Shown: positions 24,101 through 38,629, counted from the stretch's first letter. The stretch: 64,000 bases of DNA from Epiperipatus broadwayi (GCA_028023455.1 JAQFVV010012400.1:17849490-17913489), one strand, 5' to 3'. Notes: generated by a model not told the origin, from the letters alone. Translations and numbers: made by a program.

Positions 24101-24198
24101 ATGTGGTGGCCGAGTGTTCAGCACAGCTGCCTTACAAGTAGTTGTCCCGGGTTCGCGGGTTCGCTTCCCGGCTGACGCTTTGACACATGAAAAAAAAA
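24101..24198 (+). mobile_element. tRNA-like SINE, subfamily 1, best complete copy
   Basis: Most complete copy. It starts GTGGTGGCCGAGTGTTCAGC, where TGGCCGAGTGT fits the Pol III A box except its last base, then CTGCCTTACAAGTAGTTGTC, CCGGGTTCGCGG and GGTTCGCTTCCCGG. GGTTCGCTTCC fits the B box except for C in place of A. It ends CTTTGACACATG plus an A-run. The head-to-tail length is under 100 bases with no separate body, so it looks like a tRNA-only retroposon that would rely on a LINE for mobility. Confidence 0.85.
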
Positions 24199-25439
24199 TA
24201 CATAGCAAACCTGTCTAGCTACCCAATTATTAACTGGAAAATAAATATTTAGTTAGTTTTAGTTAAAAATAGGGAGAGGGATTATTAAAATTTTACTATC
24301 AGAGAATTGAATACGTGAATCAGAAATGTCTTTTGCTCACTGATTTATTTTTGAAAGATTGTTATAAAGTCTTCTGCCATATAGTGAATATTTAAAGTCT
24401 GTTTTACACACATACACCAGACATAAAATGCCTTATAATGTGATGTAGCAATTTGCCTACTATTGACTATGGCATAAGCTTAAATCTAGGCTAGATATAT
24501 TCTAGTTTCAATCAGATTTAAGATTTTTAGGTAGCTGACCCAAGTCAACTTAATTAATGACCTAACAATGATCAGAAAATAAAATTTTAATTATTCTTAA
24601 ACAGAAAATAAATGAAGAAGGGGAAAATGCTCAAAATCTTACTAACTTGCAAACTAACAAACCTGGTGAGTCTTCATATCATTACTCTACTATGCTCTAT
24701 GCACGATTTCTGGGACTTTTTACACTCACATTCCCTTTTCACATGAGAAAATTTTGCATGATCCTTGGATATTTAGATATATAAAATAAACACACAAATC
24801 AAATTTTTACTATTAGTAAATTATAAAGAAATTTGTTTTTAAATAATATGATTTTATCATTTATTAAAGACAAACAAATTTTTATACTAATGAAACTAAT
24901 GTACTTGTTTATTTTTAATAAAAAACTAAATCTTAACTGAATATTTGAGAACATCTGCAACACTTTTCAAATTAAATCATATTTGGATTTCACAACCGTC
25001 AATGCTAAGAAGCCTACTTAATTAGAAATACAAAACAGCAGAAATATGTTAGGTCCATTTCAGAAATTGTTGGAAATTCTGTCGTTAATCCTAAGTCATA
25101 ATTCATTTAACAATTTTTTAAGAAACTCAAGTTTTAAAGCCGCTGACTCTTAATAACTCTTCAGATTCTTCTTGAATTTTTAATGGTAGATGATTGAATT
25201 CTCTGATTTCAATTGATTATGGTTTATGAACATAACTTAATTATTAGAATCAAAATTTGAATGGTCTTTCTAAAACTATGTCTCCGGGTACTTCAGCTAA
25301 TTAATTATAATTGTTACAAGTAAATCTTTGAAAATATTATTTTCAATTATAAAATCATCTATAGCTGTAAGCACACTACAAAGCCATTTTCGAATCTATT
25401 TTTTTTCGAATATTAAATCAATTGTTTTATATGTTAACT
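24199..25439. other. AT-rich stretch, nothing recognised
   Basis: No coding frame and no copy elsewhere in the window. Confidence 0.5.
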
Positions 25440-26105
25440 TAAAAATTTAACCAAAAAATATTGTTTTACTATTTTACAACGTATCTTTTAATTTAAGATG
25501 CTAGAACATATTAAGGAGATTTCAACAATGGTCATCTTTCAAATAGTGATGGCTTAGCCATAGCCCTAGAATGCAGTTTAATTTTAACTCTATCTTCTTT
25601 CAAGCAAATGAATTTATCTACCTACTGACGTTAATAAAACACCTTTATTTAAATGACAGAAATTGTTATATTTTTAATTGAAATGAAATCCAATTTTGTT
25701 AGTTTTTTCTTAACTATTATGTTTTCTATAATGTGTTATATGCCAAGTTTTTCAAAAACTCAATGATTTAAACTTTGAAAAAATCTGATAAATAACACAG
25801 TTTTGAGAGCATAAATCCTTATGAAAAAATTAACAATATTGGATTTCTGTTCATTCAAAAATATAACATTTTCTGTCATTCAAATCAAGATGTTTTATTA
25901 ATGTAAGTTGGTAGGTAAATTCATTTGCTTGAGAAAAGATAAGAATTTAAAGTGAGCAGCATTCTAGGGATGCGTCTAAGGAATAGTATCTAATCGTCTT
26001 TAGTTGAAAGTCAACTATTGTTGGACTCCCCTTAATATCTTCTAACATTTTAAATTAAAACATGCATTATCAAATGCTTAAAACAATATTTTTTAATTAA
26101 ACTTT
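25440..26105. repeat. Large imperfect fold-back (about 265-base arms)
   Basis: The left arm (25440-25705) and right arm (25830-26105) are reverse complements with moderate divergence. Matching blocks include AAAAAATATTGTTTTA, GAACATATTAAGGAG, CCCTAGAATGC, CAAGCAAATGAATTTA, TTAATAAAACA and AATGACAGAAA. The loop is about 120 bases. It has no coding capacity, and I found no third copy in the window. Confidence 0.85.
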
Positions 26106-28683
<2,578 letters not shown>

Positions 28684-28860
28684 ACCAGTCAATACTTAGA
28701 CAATCCCAATATAGATAATAATCAATAATCTAAAACTGTTGTCAAGACAACCTCCTTTTAACAATAAAGATGGAATCCCACCGTTATTATGGTTCAATAT
28801 ATTTAAATATGCAGACACTAAAGATTGCAACTTGACCACAGAAATTAAATTGAATGATTT
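28684..28860 (+). repeat. Family C dispersed repeat
   Basis: It starts CCAGTCAATACTTAGACAAT, then ACTGTTGTCAAGACAACCTC, AATAAAGATGGAATCCCACC and CACTAAAGATTGCAACTTGA. It matches 33.03-33.28 kb (inverted) with few changes. It is non-coding. AACCTCC and the CTGTTGTC...GACAAC block make a small internal palindrome. Confidence 0.75.
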
Positions 28861-29076
28861 TATAAGTTTATGTTTAAGATCAATTAAAAAATTAAGATTA
28901 TTGTAAAATGCTTGTATAATGAAAAAAGATAGTCTGTCTTAATTGATGATTGCAATGTGTTGGAGATGAGATGAGAAATGCACTGATAAACTTGAACATA
29001 TAATTGATAATACAATGATTTATATACTTATGAAATATGAGTTTCGTTTTTTAAAACTTTGCTGTTGGCTTGTTAT

Positions 29077-30470
29077 AGTAAAACAATATAGCGCTAAAAC
29101 GCAATAATCGCAAAGCTAAAGATGTGTAGTATTTTATTAAATCATACACTGAACACTTTCAAGAGACACAGCTCTCATATTCATAGCTCTTTTTTGTATA
29201 ATGGCTGTTATTTTAATTATATGCAAATATATGCAACTTTTAAACATTCCATTTCTTGGATACGGAATAACATGATTCTTTCCGGTTGATGGCGCTGCAA
29301 TCCATTGCGATATAGCATTAGATGCAGAGGTATGGACAGCAAGGGAGGCAATTCAAGGAGAAATGGGATAGTCAAGTTTTTATATGAGAGATGAAAAAAG
29401 TAAAATGAAAATGTTTGGTAGGTTGCAGTTTATGGATAATAAAGAACAGTCAAAATAGTATTTAATTGGGTTATGAATAAAGGGCAGACAACAAGATGGG
29501 TGAGAAAGGTAATGTGGAATGCAAAGGATTTGGATAAAGAATTTATATCAGTATACTTGTATAAAAGGTGGGATGATTGTGTTAGGAGGATTGTTGAGTG
29601 TTGTAATGGTAAGGAATGGGACAAAAGAATAGGTGCATTAATAAAAAATAGGGAGTTGGAGAGATGGAGAACTAGTATGGAGAGTAAAAAGAATTTAAAT
29701 ATATATATAGAAGTAAATGGAACTTTGGGTGCGAGTTAATTTATGATAATAGTAGGGAAAGTAACTTATTGTTTAAGGCTCTAAAGGGATCTTTAGCAAC
29801 AAGAGAATATACATGTAAATGGAAAAATATGGGTGATTTTGTTTGCAAATTGTGTAAGGAAGATATAGAAAATGTTAGGCATCTGTTGATTGAATGTAAA
29901 TGCTTGAAAACAGAAAGGGCACAAATAGTGAAGTTATGGAAGAATAAATATGAACAAAGTGATTATACAGAAAGTGGGTTGTTAGTTTTTATGCCAGGTA
30001 TGGGAAAAGATAAGAGGGATTTAGATACCATAGAGTTGACAAAGATTATGTTGTGGAAATGGGATGGAGCAGAATATGGGAAATCCTAGGGTGGGGAATG
30101 GAAGGGGAAGGTGAAGTGGCTAACAGGTTTCTTAGGGCATAGTTGCTGAGAGATTTCTGACTCACGGTACATCACATCACATCTGGAGGCTTCTTTCACT
30201 TTGCGTTTTACATCATTTGCTTCTCTGCAAACCAAGCTGATTGCCTGCAGTTCACATGGATGTTCTGCGTTCTATGTTGCATGAAGATGGAATAATATGC
30301 TGGATCAGATTATGCCTTGATGTATAAGTATTTGTGCTGGGACAGTCTAGTTTCTAATGATGAATATGAGAGCAGTCTCTCTTGAAAGCACTGGTGTATG
30401 ATTTAATTAAATACTACACATCTTTAGCTTTGCAATTATTGCGTTTTTAGCGCTATATTGTTTTACTTAT
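29077..30470. mobile_element. Element with about 110-base terminal inverted repeats
   Basis: The left end (29077-29190) and right end (30358-30470) are near-perfect reverse complements, starting AGTAAAACAATATAGCGCTA and including GCTAAAGATGTGTAGTATTT and TATGAATATGAGAGC. The inside holds no transposase; it carries a LINE 3' end (29.29-30.19 kb) from another family. So a non-autonomous TIR or fold-back element probably received a LINE insertion. I could not settle the target duplication; flanking TAT/TTAT is compatible. Confidence 0.8.
29290..30185 (+). pseudogene. LINE C-terminal region with C-x2-C-x8-H-x4-C motif
   Basis: Two adjacent frames encode the end of a LINE protein. The first (about 29400-29739) reads FGRLQFMDNK, then NKGQTTRWVRKVMWNAKDLD and KEWDKRIGALIKNRELERW. 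The second (29769-30089) has CKLCKEDIENVRHLLIEC, a C-x2-C-x8-H-x4-C zinc-like motif common after the reverse transcriptase of several LINE clades. The tail is ACATCACATCACATC at about 30170. A frame break separates the parts and there is no RT core, so the copy is 5'-truncated. It lies inside a TIR element. A more damaged copy is at 7.07-7.39 kb. The clade is not determined. Confidence 0.65.
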
Positions 30471-32209
30471 GAAATATTGAGGAAGTCAACTACTCTTAAC
30501 ACGTGTGCTATAAAATACATACTCAATCTCCCCATCAATAAATGTTCTAAAAGTATAGGTGTTTCGCCCTATGCTTAGAGTTTATTTCTTAAGCAAACCA
30601 ACATTTATTGCTAGTGTTTCAATTAAGAACTTTATCTTATTGCTAGATGATTTTTAAATCAGCATATTATTTCTCTTGTGATATATAATCTGAATTTATG
30701 CAAATTGTATGCCGATTTAAAAATTAAGGTGGAAATAAGATCAAGGTCTCAAAGCAAGCACAATCAATAAATGTTAGTTTATTTAAAGGATGTTTTAAAC
30801 AGAGATGGCCGACCTATGCTTTTAAACATTTATTGAAGGGAGAGTGCATTTCTATTTTGTATCCCATGTGTGAAGAGTAATTGATTTCCACAATATTTCA
30901 AATAATTTATGATGATCGAGGGTTTTTCATCAAATGCATATATAATAAGAAAGATTTTGTTTGGATGATTTTACACTGTGTGATAACGGAAGATGTGTTA
31001 CAAATTCGGAGGAGACTTGCAAACATCTAAGATTTTGATTTAATATCAAGTTTTATCAGGAGCATATTTTAATTTATTTCCTACTCCATCCCCTCTTCAT
31101 ATTTATAATAATATAAAAAAAATCTGTCTAAAATACTTTGTTTCATTTAAAATCTTCATATATAAAAATTTATCTCCATTTGTCAAAGTGCAATTATATA
31201 TTTCATCAATAACATATAAATCCAGTTTCTTCATTAAATTATACATAGTGATGATTTAGTCATCCCAAAATGCCACTTAAGTGTACAAGCTTCACATAAT
31301 CTCCTTCGAAACCATCGACAGAATTATTTTATACTTTTAACGCATCAAAATCATAATTCTAAAATTTAAATCTTTATACCTTAGTATTTAATGAATCAAG
31401 GAAATTTAGTATAGAATTAGCTGTGATTTTCATTTCTCTATTTTTGGCAGTAGCAATAGTAGATTACAGGTTTCTCCTCGTATCTGCATGTATACTTTTT
31501 ATCATTTACATTATATAGTTATTTTTCGCTCCAGGAGTAAGCAAATATTAACAAAAATTTCATTTAAAATAAAGTCCAATGTCAAGTGAAATCTATCACC
31601 TGGTTGTGTTTTTTTGTTGTGTGGTAGTTCAACTTGTCTTTAGGCAGAAAATTTATCATACAAACGTTTTTATGCACAGAGTAACATTCTTCTAAAAAAA
31701 CTTTCACCATGTGACAGTAAAATCTATATTTTAACTATTGGCTTTTTTTTTTCTTACAAATTTCACTGTAGCTATTAAATGATCTATTTTACAAATATAA
31801 CCCTATCAATAATCATGCTATTTTATACTACACCATGTGAATAAACCGACAAATACTCTTTTACATGTTGAAAATATTTTGGCTTACTTGATTTGAATAA
31901 GAGTCAATTATTCAAATTATTAAAGCATATCATGTGCCAATTATTAATTAGTGTTACAAAACCGACTTATAAATCCCTGCACATCGCAGCAAAAGTTAAT
32001 TAAATTAGGTCGAGAATATTTAAAATAATTATAATCAGCATGTCAAGGTTGAAGATATTTAAAATGAAATGATTTATTAGCTTTAAAGTGTTGAAAGTAA
32101 AAGAATAATTTAATAATTAGATAGAAATCTTTATCACAATGTTTATTATTATTTGCTATTTTCATAAGGTGAAATAATTTTTTGATCTATTAAGGAGTTT
32201 CATGATGGC
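30471..32209. other. AT-rich stretch, nothing recognised
   Basis: No transposon protein, no shared repeat family and no convincing frame. Confidence 0.5.
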
Positions 32210-32265
32210 ATAGAGAGCTGAGGGTCGTGTGAAAGTCTGAGTTCGAATTCCTTATATATTACATT
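32210..32265 (-). repeat. Family B terminal fragment
   Basis: The sequence GAGGGTCGTGTGAAAGTCTG followed by AGTTCGAATTCCTTATATAT is the end of family B in the orientation of 51.1 kb. Only the terminus is present. It includes AGTTCGAATTCC, close to a Pol III B box. Confidence 0.65.
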
Positions 32266-32763
32266 ATATATGTGCATGTGTGTGTAAGTCTATACAGTGT
32301 ATTAATTTACATAAGGAGTTTCATGAAAATTAAACAATTTATTACAATCCTATAGCGATTGAAATAAAATTGTATACTAAAGAAATCCCACAACATACAC
32401 AGGGACAGGAGGTAAGATTAGAGAGAAAAGTGCTACTCAATTTTTTATTACGATATGAATCAAACTGCTTTTTATAAGCTTTAATCATTAAAATCAACTG
32501 AATTCTATGGTTTTTTTTTTCACTTTTTAAAAAATGCATGGTCAACAAAATTTGTTTGCTGTTCTACAACCTGTTATAAATGTGTTGTGTTACATTAGTT
32601 AAAATTCTAATGCGAATACATGTTCTAATTTTTGTATTTAAAATTATTATTTTTGATTTTGATTTTCCTCTCTTTATTATTACTTCTTTATCAGTAAAAC
32701 ACAGAGATCCAAATAATCTTGTCAATAAAAAATCAATCACATAACATTCATTTCAAAATTACA
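32266..32763. other. No recognised element
   Basis: AT-rich DNA with no coding frame or shared repeats recognised. Confidence 0.5.
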
Positions 32764-32889
32764 ATGTATATATATAAATTTATAAATAAATATTTGAAAA
32801 TACAGTACTTAATAGTTTATAAAAAATATATGTATAAACTATTAAGTACTCTATTTTCAAATATTTATTTATAAATTTACGTATATTAT
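32764..32889. repeat. Short hairpin element, about 55-base arms
   Basis: The arms 32764-32820 and 32832-32889 are nearly perfect reverse complements (AAATATTTGAAAATA, AGTACTTAATAGTTTATA), with a loop of about 11 bases. It is very AT-rich, with no copies elsewhere in the window. Confidence 0.85.
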
Positions 32890-33029
32890 TTTGAAGAAAT
32901 ACAGACATCGATTTGTAATATTATATATATATATTACTTTTATTATTTACATACACATTACACTTATTATTTAAATAATACTTTGGATCCAATTTGAAAA
33001 TTATATTTGCAGTTTGAAGGTTATAATTG

Positions 33030-33275
33030 ACATTTATTAGTCTGCGTTTAGAACAGGTCATATTTACTTGTTTAAGGAAGCTTATTTAAAGATCTTTGTA
33101 TCAATAATTTCAATCTCTGTAGTCAAGGTGCAATCTTTAGTGTCTATATAAATATATTGGACCACAAATAAAGGTGGGATTTCACTTTTATTGTCCAAAG
33201 GAGGTGGTTTTGACAACAATTTGAGATTGTTGTTATCTATATTGGGATTGTCTAAGTATTGACTGGTATCTAATG
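33030..33275 (-). repeat. Family C dispersed repeat, longest copy
   Basis: Inverted relative to 28.68 kb. In minus orientation it shows CCAGTCAATACTTAGACAAT, TTGTTGTCAAAACCACCTCC, a GTGAAATCCCACC block, CACTAAAGATTGCACCTTGA, and the extension TGACCTGTTCTAAACGCAGA also seen at 11.35 kb. Non-coding. Confidence 0.75.
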
Positions 33276-33999
33276 GTTATATACATATATATGTTGAATT
33301 AGATACTTTCATGAATTTTTAATTTAGTAAACAATAGAAATAAAGAGATTATATCCATGTAAACAGAGATAACTTTTACTTTTTGATGTTTCCAGGAAAG
33401 CAATTACTAATTGACTATCCTGAATCTAAACAAGTCTCCTTTATTAACTCACACAATACATACTGTTATAAAAATAGTCACAATTTGAAACAAAGAGCTG
33501 TCTGAAATATTAATATATTTTACTGATATATAATGACTTAAATAAAAATATTTTTAATAATACTTAAATGTAGTATCAAATTTATTGTACTACATTGAAT
33601 AAGATATTCAATGTTAGGGAAATATGGCTGTATATGCTGCTACAAATATCTTTGAACTAATGTCATATCACTACTAACATAACTTAATGCTATACTACTT
33701 TGTGGATTTGATTTAAAAATTGCTTTTACAAAAGCTAAAAATATCTCATGAGCTATGTCAATGTCTTTGAATTACTGTCTGCTATGGAGGATAACAATGG
33801 CATAACTTTCTAACACTCTATGAACTAGATTATGTTGCTTCTATTAGGTGACTGTGAAAAAATCTTAACCAATGTACAGCTTCTGAAATTAAAAGTTACT
33901 TAACATTCAACAATCAGTTAGAATAAATAATAAATGCTTGATATTGTCATTATTTTATGGGGAAAAAAGTTGAAAAAAAATTATAAAAATATTATAAAT
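33276..33999. other. AT-rich stretch, nothing recognised
   Basis: No coding frame and no repeat shared with other parts of the window. Confidence 0.5.
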
Positions 34000-34110
34000 A
34001 TAGTGGATTTGAAGTCAGACTTTCAAACCACTTCACTATCCACACTATTCATACTACTGATACACATGACCACACACACATGCAGAAAAGATAAACACTT
34101 AACCAATTTG
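34000..34110 (+). repeat. Family B fragment
   Basis: The start of family B: GTGGATTTGAAGTCAGACTT, CACTATCCACACTATTCATA, CTGATACACATGACCACACA and GCAGAAAAGATAAACACTTA. The rest of the family is missing. Confidence 0.65.
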
Positions 34111-34187
34111 ATTTTGGAATTTGAATCTTTTCATAAAACTTCACTCTTCATATCTCATTATAGATAGGTATCATTTATTTACATATT

Positions 34188-34470
34188 GGAATATTTTACC
34201 ATCTAATATGAAGTATTGAATGTCTTTAGAGAAAAATAACATTATTTAAATCTCCCAATCACAATCAACTTCTAGTAAGAGCCCACAGGTTAGTATATAC
34301 ACCATATTTCAAGAGGTCCTATTTTCCTCTCTACTTCAGGTGTTGATGGTCTGACCAGTGACATTACTAACATTGGAATCGAACCTGGACCCTTAGATTC
34401 TTGAATATTAAATTTTATTATAATGCTCTAACCAACTGAGCCATCCTGCTGAAGGAAACAGTCAATAGTA
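34188..34470 (-). repeat. PLE terminal repeat (left, inverted) with tRNA-like A and B boxes
   Basis: In minus orientation it matches the segment after the PLE reading at 35.6-35.9 kb: GCAGGATGGCTCAGTTGGTT, AGAGCATTA, GGGTCCAGGTTCGATTCC, TGTCACTGGTCAG and ATACTAACCTGTG. TGGCTCAGTTGG (34432-34443) fits a Pol III A box and GGTTCGATTCC (34375-34385) fits the B box consensus exactly. It flanks the PLE in inverted orientation, like the pseudo-LTRs described for Penelope elements. Confidence 0.75.
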
Positions 34471-34504
34471 TAATGGAACTATTAACATTATGCTTAACAA
34501 CAAT

Positions 34505-35520
34505 CTACTTTCAATACAACACAGAATTCTTCCAATAAAATCAAGGAATGGCTACAGGTTCACCATTATAACCTCTGATTAACAATATTTATATGGAAGA
34601 ACTTGGAACCACGGCCATAAAGATTACTCCATATCCATCCAAAGTTTGGCTTCACTATTTTGATGATACATTTGTTGTATGGCTACAAGATGAATAACTA
34701 TTATAAACTTTCAGTAAACACATCAGAAATATATTCTCTTCAATTAAATTCACAATAGAGTCAGAACAAGAACAAAAATTGGCATTCTTAGATGTTCTTG
34801 TGATAAGACTTTCTCATGGCAAAATCAAAATTACAGTTTACAGAAAATTGACACATACAGGAAAATACTTAGCATAGACATCCAATCACACCAGAATCAC
34901 AAAACATGGAGTTATACTATCACTAAGGAAGAGATAAAAAAAAGTTTGTTCAGAACCCAACAATTTGAAAAAAGAAAAGATTTATATAGAACAAGTTTTT
35001 TATGAAAAATGTTTATCCAGCAGCTGTTTATTAAGAAAATCTTAAATAGACAACAAAAAGAACCATCAAGGGAAAAAAACTATCATTGGTACTGTAGTAT
35101 ATCTATACAGACCAAAAAAATACCAGACAAATTTAAGAAAATCTGCAATCAGTATAACATCAGAACAGCTTTCCAGAGATATACTCACTACAAGAAATTC
35201 TAACAACTTCAAAGCCCAATCTTGAAATACTGAAAAGCAAAAACTACATCTATGAAATACCATGTGAATGTAGAAGAATGTATATTGGTGAGAATAGTCA
35301 CCTTATTGAAAAGTGATTGCAAGAGCACAAACTGATTATAAGAAGAAAGAAAACAGATGTGTCTAAGGTAGCAGACCATGTATGTACCAATGAACATATG
35401 TTCAATTGGAAAAATACAAAAATATTGGATAGAGAGAAATAGATACAAAAAAGAAAATTCAAAGAATCTGTTCATATGACAATGGTCAATAAACCTATCA
35501 TTCAACTTAGTGTGACTAAA
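34505..35520 (+). pseudogene. Penelope-like element, lineage 1 (RT plus GIY-YIG)
   Basis: The plus strand reads, with some frame changes and stops, NQGMATGSPL.PLINNIYMEE, WLHYFDDTFVVW (catalytic YFDD intact), IKFTIESEQEQKLAFLDVLV, VYRKLTHTGKYL and SNHTRI. These are the ordered landmarks of a PLE reverse transcriptase (usual forms GSPLSP, YVDDTF, FLDV, YRKPTHT). Farther on come CNQYNIRTAFQ, YIYEIPCECRRMYIGE and LQEHKLIIRRKKTD, then VADHVCTNEHMFNW, the GIY-YIG endonuclease and its C-terminal block. The RT's 5' half is absent. It is a telomerase-related RT with its own nuclease, here dead from stops. It lies between inverted terminal repeats that carry tRNA-like boxes. Confidence 0.85.
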
Positions 35521-35604
35521 TTAATATGTGGAAACCACTAATCAACTTTGCTCTTAGAAAACGTGGAGAAATTAGGAGGGACTTCATAGATAAGTATAAC
35601 TACC

Positions 35605-35880
35605 AACTATTGCTTTTGGCAGGATGGCTCACTTGGTTACAGCATTACATTAAAATTCAATATTGAAGAATATATGGGTCCAGGTTCAATTCCCATGCTC
35701 GTATTGTCACTGGTTAGGCCAGTAACATCTGAAAAAGGGAGAAGAAGAATACCTCTCAAATTGTTGTGCATATACTAACCTGTGCATTACCACTAACAAT
35801 TAAATGTAATTGGAATATCTAAATGAAGTTAAATTTTTCTAATGACATTCAATACTTAATATTAAATTATGGAAATAAGC
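35605..35880 (+). repeat. PLE terminal repeat (right) with tRNA-like A and B boxes
   Basis: It follows the GIY-YIG reading directly: GCAGGATGGCTCACTTGGTT, GGTCCAGGTTCAATTCC, TTGTCACTGGTTAGGCCAGT and ATACTAACCTGTGCA, ending around TTCAATACTTAATATTAAAT. The A-box-like site is at 35625-35636 and GGTTCAATTCC at 35683-35693 fits the B box consensus. It is the reverse complement, with divergence, of 34188-34470. Confidence 0.75.
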
Positions 35881-38433
35881 CACTATACAAATACAATGAA
35901 AATACAATCATCACAAACCTTTAAGAAAACACTAGGTATCATTTATATTCACATTAAATCAAGATATATAATATGATTGCTTTGTGGATAGATATTCAGG
36001 CAATTCAATGGGGCTTACATGAAGAAGGATTTTAAGTATAGTGAGAGAAAGAGTAGCCTGAGAAATTTTATAATGAGCAGCAGTTCAAAATTAATAACAA
36101 GGCTTAAAGGAATGTATAGTAAATCTGAAAAATTTGGAGTTATAAATGTTTTTCAGGCACATTGGCCAATTTGTTGTATGCATATTCTTTAACTCTCAAA
36201 TCTCTATTCCATACAAAAATATGCTTACCTATTAAACGTTTCAGTGTTAGATTTTTTGATCAAGGCTAAATAATGAAATAATTTCTGCCTTAAATACTAT
36301 ATAGCTGTATGGGAGTAATTTAATTTATCGAAATTGATGGCAGTGCCAAATAATTATGTTTTAGAATCCAATTTGTACATATTAAGAAGATAAGCAGTTG
36401 TTTTTTATATTTATATGAAGAATTCGTTTCACTCCAAAGCAACCAATAATGATTTGCTGTGCTCAGCATAACTTGGTGCAGTGATAAGATGGCAAATATT
36501 GAAACTCAAGATCTGCAGATTGAGGCTCCATCTCTGTTATTTCTGGTACTCAATTTTTTATAAACTCTCTAGTAAATAAAACTATTCAATTATTTTTATT
36601 TTTTAAAGGTTGTTATTTGAAATGTATAAATAACTGCAGAATGATTTTTCAATTTTTTTTAATAATATAAGACAATCAAGCAATGAAGATATATATATAT
36701 TGTATCGTTAACCTGGTAAAACATGTATTGGTATTCGGCTAAGGAAGTGGAGATTGCTGAAATAAACAAAAATATTAATAATAGTCGTATTTTTAGTAAT
36801 AAATAATAAATATGTTTGTGTGATCACCCAGAAAAGAAAAGTAAAAAGTACATTTATGTAATTAAAAGAGATATTTGATATAATTACTTATAATTGGAGA
36901 AAGAAGGAATATGTTAGATCCTAATTAACAAAATTCTCTCTCTAATTAAAGATGCCGATCGGAATGTCTATACACAATAAAAGTAATTCGGAAGTTAATG
37001 ATCTTATTTTAAAAATACAAAAAAGTGAGAAAATGTGTATAAATAAATTGTTATATCATACATAATTTTATATTTGTCTATTGTAAAGTTCACAGTTTGT
37101 TCGGCTGGGAAGAATATATTATTTAGGCAACTCATGCGTATTAAATTGAAAATAGAAGAATTTTCTGTTGATTTTGTAAACAATTTTGAAATAAATTACT
37201 TAAAAATAATTAAGTGTGCGGGGGAGAGGGGTTAATCCCCCCAAAAAAAGACGAAAGAAGGAGTATGCAAAGGATCCTGGGAGCATTCGTAGTTATCATT
37301 TTACAAGAAAAAAACAGCCTTGAATCTATTAGAAAAGGTCCAGAGGAATTTAATGAAATGTTTGGCCATGTTATCCATAGCAGTAAAGTCCCAAAATGCA
37401 TTGCTAAAACCTAGATTCGTGATGCTATCTTCCTATCATGGTGCCGAAATGATGCTTTGATGTCTTTTGCCATGCTTATATCACACCAAAGACCTTTGTT
37501 ATATTAATATGGAAACATTCCATGACAGATCTCACAGAAAAGATAGTAAGAACCTTAAAATCCATGGCCATGGTAAATGTCAAATTGTACATTGATTTTA
37601 AAAAAATAAACATTCACAGTAAAAAGACTTCAAACATTTTTTTTAAATCTCATTCTTAGTCCAGTCATAAACTCTCTATAAAACAACTAGAATTGAATAA
37701 TAACCTTTTTTCAGAGAAAATTTATTAATATAAATAATTTTGGTGGGTTTTTTGTTTATTATTTTTTTTTGTCAGTTTAATATAATCTGTCTTTGTATTT
37801 TTTTTTATTACAAAAATACTTTAATTTAAATAAAAATAATAAAAAAAATTTATAAATAATAGTTGAATGTTAACTAGTAAGATTTCGATGGTAGGGTGTA
37901 TAAAGAACAGTTTTTACTTTTGTAATTTGTATTATTTATTGATTAAATGTTATTTTAGAAATTAGATCTCAATTTCTCTGTAATTTTCATTACCTTGATG
38001 AATGAATCCCAATACATACATTCTATCAGTTTATGATATAATTAAATATGGAAAACATTCTGTAAGTAATAAGTAGTTAATTAACTATGAGATGGGATAT
38101 TCAGTGAACCAATTCACTGGCACTGGTGCCTAAAAAAAAATAAATGAAAGCTGGCTCGAATTTTAGAATTAAGTGTTACTACTGCCAATAAAATATCTTA
38201 TATTATCATCTAGGTTTTGAATGATCAGAAAATATAATTGTATCTTTCAATCTAATGTATTTGTTTGTTATTTGTTTGAAGATATAATTTAGTCATGCTA
38301 ATATTGAGAACCATAGCTCAATACATATGTGTGTTAAAACCCTGTATGGCATGGGTACATAGAGAAGATCTATAAAAAAGCAAGTACGCGGTATAATATA
38401 TATAAATAAAATGTCCGTTAATTAAAATAAAAT
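35881..38433. other. AT-rich stretch, no firm element
   Basis: A short GC-richer segment at 37220-37480 holds overlapping open frames on both strands (63 and 66 residues) without recognisable homology. A weakly tRNA-like patch lies near 36475 (TTGGTGCAGTGATAAGATGG). Neither is called as a gene. Confidence 0.45.
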
Positions 38434-38583
38434 TGTAATTACAATAAAAATAATAATAATAACGGTAACAAACTATTATAAACAATATTAAATTCTCAGT
38501 TCAAGAAATTAACCGAAAGTACTTCTGCGAATTTAAGGATTGTTTATAATAGTTTGTTACCGTTATTATTTTTATTGTAATTA
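38434..38583. mobile_element. MITE-like hairpin, about 48-base terminal inverted repeats
   Basis: The left arm 38434-38487 and right arm 38537-38583 are near-perfect inverted copies of TAATTACAATAAAAATAATA followed by ACGGTAACAAACTATTATAA. The middle is about 50 bases. No other copy was seen in the window. Confidence 0.8.
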
Positions 38584-38629
38584 TATATATATATATATAT
38601 TGCATGGTAAAGGCACAAACTTATCAAAT

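Noticed and set aside
24101-24198. A functional tRNA gene (Ser/Leu type)
   Set aside because: A and B boxes are present, but the sequence recurs six times with A-rich tails and target duplications, and the arms do not give a clean cloverleaf by eye. It is a SINE.
37210-37414. Overlapping open frames on both strands, 63 and 66 residues
   Set aside because: They are in a slightly GC-richer patch, but no motif, no relatives that I recognise and no splice context were found. It may be part of an unknown repeat.
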